From Calditrichota bacterium (GTDB taxonomy: Bacteria; Zhuqueibacterota; Zhuqueibacteria; Residuimicrobiales; Krinioviventaceae), in assembly GCA_003818595.1 (NCBI GenBank), contig RPQV01000312.1:1-5082 (forward strand): 5,082 nucleotides of DNA, read 5' to 3'. Made by a program: the position numbers and the translations under genes. Positions 4,740-5,082 of the stretch are shown piece after piece. The notes under the pieces were generated by a model, which was not told where the DNA came from, did no database searches, and saw only the letters and a program-made list of their open reading frames with translations. Numbering within the stretch: the first letter of the stretch is position 1; every line of letters starts with the position of its first letter.

Positions 4740-5082
4740 ATTTCATCTCTTTGATCGCTGCATGAGCAGCCGCCAATCGCGCGATGGGCACGCGATAGGG
4801 TGAGCAGGAGACATAATCCATGCCCACTTTATGGCAGAAAATGACCGAAGAGGGCTCACCGCCGTGTTCGCCGCAGATGCCCACTTTGAGTCCCGGGCGC
4901 GATTTACGGCCGCGCTCGATGCCGATCTGAATCAATTCGCCGATACCTTCCTGGTCGAGAATCTGGAACGGATCTGCTGGAAGGATTTTCTTGCCGACAT
5001 AATCGGGCACAAAACCGCCGATGTCATCCCGCGAGAAGCCAAAACCCATCTGCGTCAGATCGTTGGTACCGAATGAGAAGAA
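4738..5082 (-). CDS. ppdK: Pyruvate phosphate dikinase, C-terminal 114 residues (5' end outside window)
   Basis: The frame is open to the window edge; an internal ATG at 5049 is Met12 of the fragment and not the start. This is the end of the PEP/pyruvate-binding barrel, which interconverts pyruvate + ATP + phosphate with PEP + AMP + pyrophosphate in the cytoplasm. Seen: SFGTNDLTQ (3-11) with the Asn-Asp pair that contacts the substrate, FGFSRDD (14-20), DPFQILDQEGIG (37-48), KVGICGEHGGEPSSV (66-80) with Cys70 as the catalytic proton-donor cysteine, and DYVSCSPYRVPIARLAAA (89-106). The normal C-terminal end of the family is reached, so the gene is intact at this side. SRDD plus CGEHGG separates it from PEP synthase and PTS enzyme I. 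A terminator follows directly. Confidence 0.97.
   Translation of the reverse strand, partial: FFSFGTNDLTQMGFGFSRDDIGGFVPDYVGKKILPADPFQILDQEGIGELIQIGIERGRKSRPGLKVGICGEHGGEPSSVIFCHKVGMDYVSCSPYRVPIARLAAAHAAIKEMK

Noticed and set aside
4336..4803. Plus-strand frame of 155 codons
   Set aside because: It crosses the kinase gene in antisense, the terminator hairpin and the dikinase end; a real gene would not span these.

Overview
The window looks like chromosomal sequence from an uncultured, probably Gram-negative bacterium of moderate GC. Three things point there: two exported enzymes of kinds frequent in the FCB and PVC groups (a secreted Gfo/Idh/MocA-like protein and a GH71/99-like hydrolase), a bacterial-type pyruvate phosphate dikinase, and mostly clear Shine-Dalgarno sites. 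The lineage guess (Calditrichota/KSB1-like or Planctomycetota/Verrucomicrobiota-like) comes from remembered protein style, not from a search, and is weak.

All six supported genes are on the minus strand, so the biological order runs from high to low coordinates. (1) 5082-4738: the last 114 residues of pyruvate phosphate dikinase, closed by a strong intrinsic terminator at 4703-4666. (2) 4622-3741: a stand-alone HipA-like kinase with its catalytic residues intact. (3) 3736-2726: an exported Gfo/Idh/MocA-type protein starting 4 nt after the kinase stop. (4) 2725-2426: a 300-base gap that is unusually structured, holding a candidate promoter with a palindrome in its spacer, a 24-nt near-perfect hairpin, four perfect tandem copies of an octamer, a 10-bp inverted repeat and an AGGAGG ribosome site. 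(5) 2425-1544: a type I metacaspase-like protease with a Pro/Glu linker and a C-terminal membrane anchor. (6) 1433-762: a HEAT/ARM-like alpha-helical protein. (7) 781-1 (running off the window): a secreted GH71/99-like glycoside hydrolase whose start overlaps the HEAT gene by 20 nt.

Two probable transcription units follow: kinase + Gfo/Idh protein, and metacaspase (+ possibly HEAT protein + hydrolase). The HEAT/hydrolase and kinase/oxidoreductase pairs are close enough for translational coupling. Both pairs join a cytoplasmic protein to an exported enzyme. Nothing here proves that the genes form one system. The most distinctive point is the tail-anchored metacaspase behind a long, repeat-rich leader, next to a helical-repeat protein that could be a partner or substrate. 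No tRNA, rRNA, CRISPR array, transposase or phage gene was seen.
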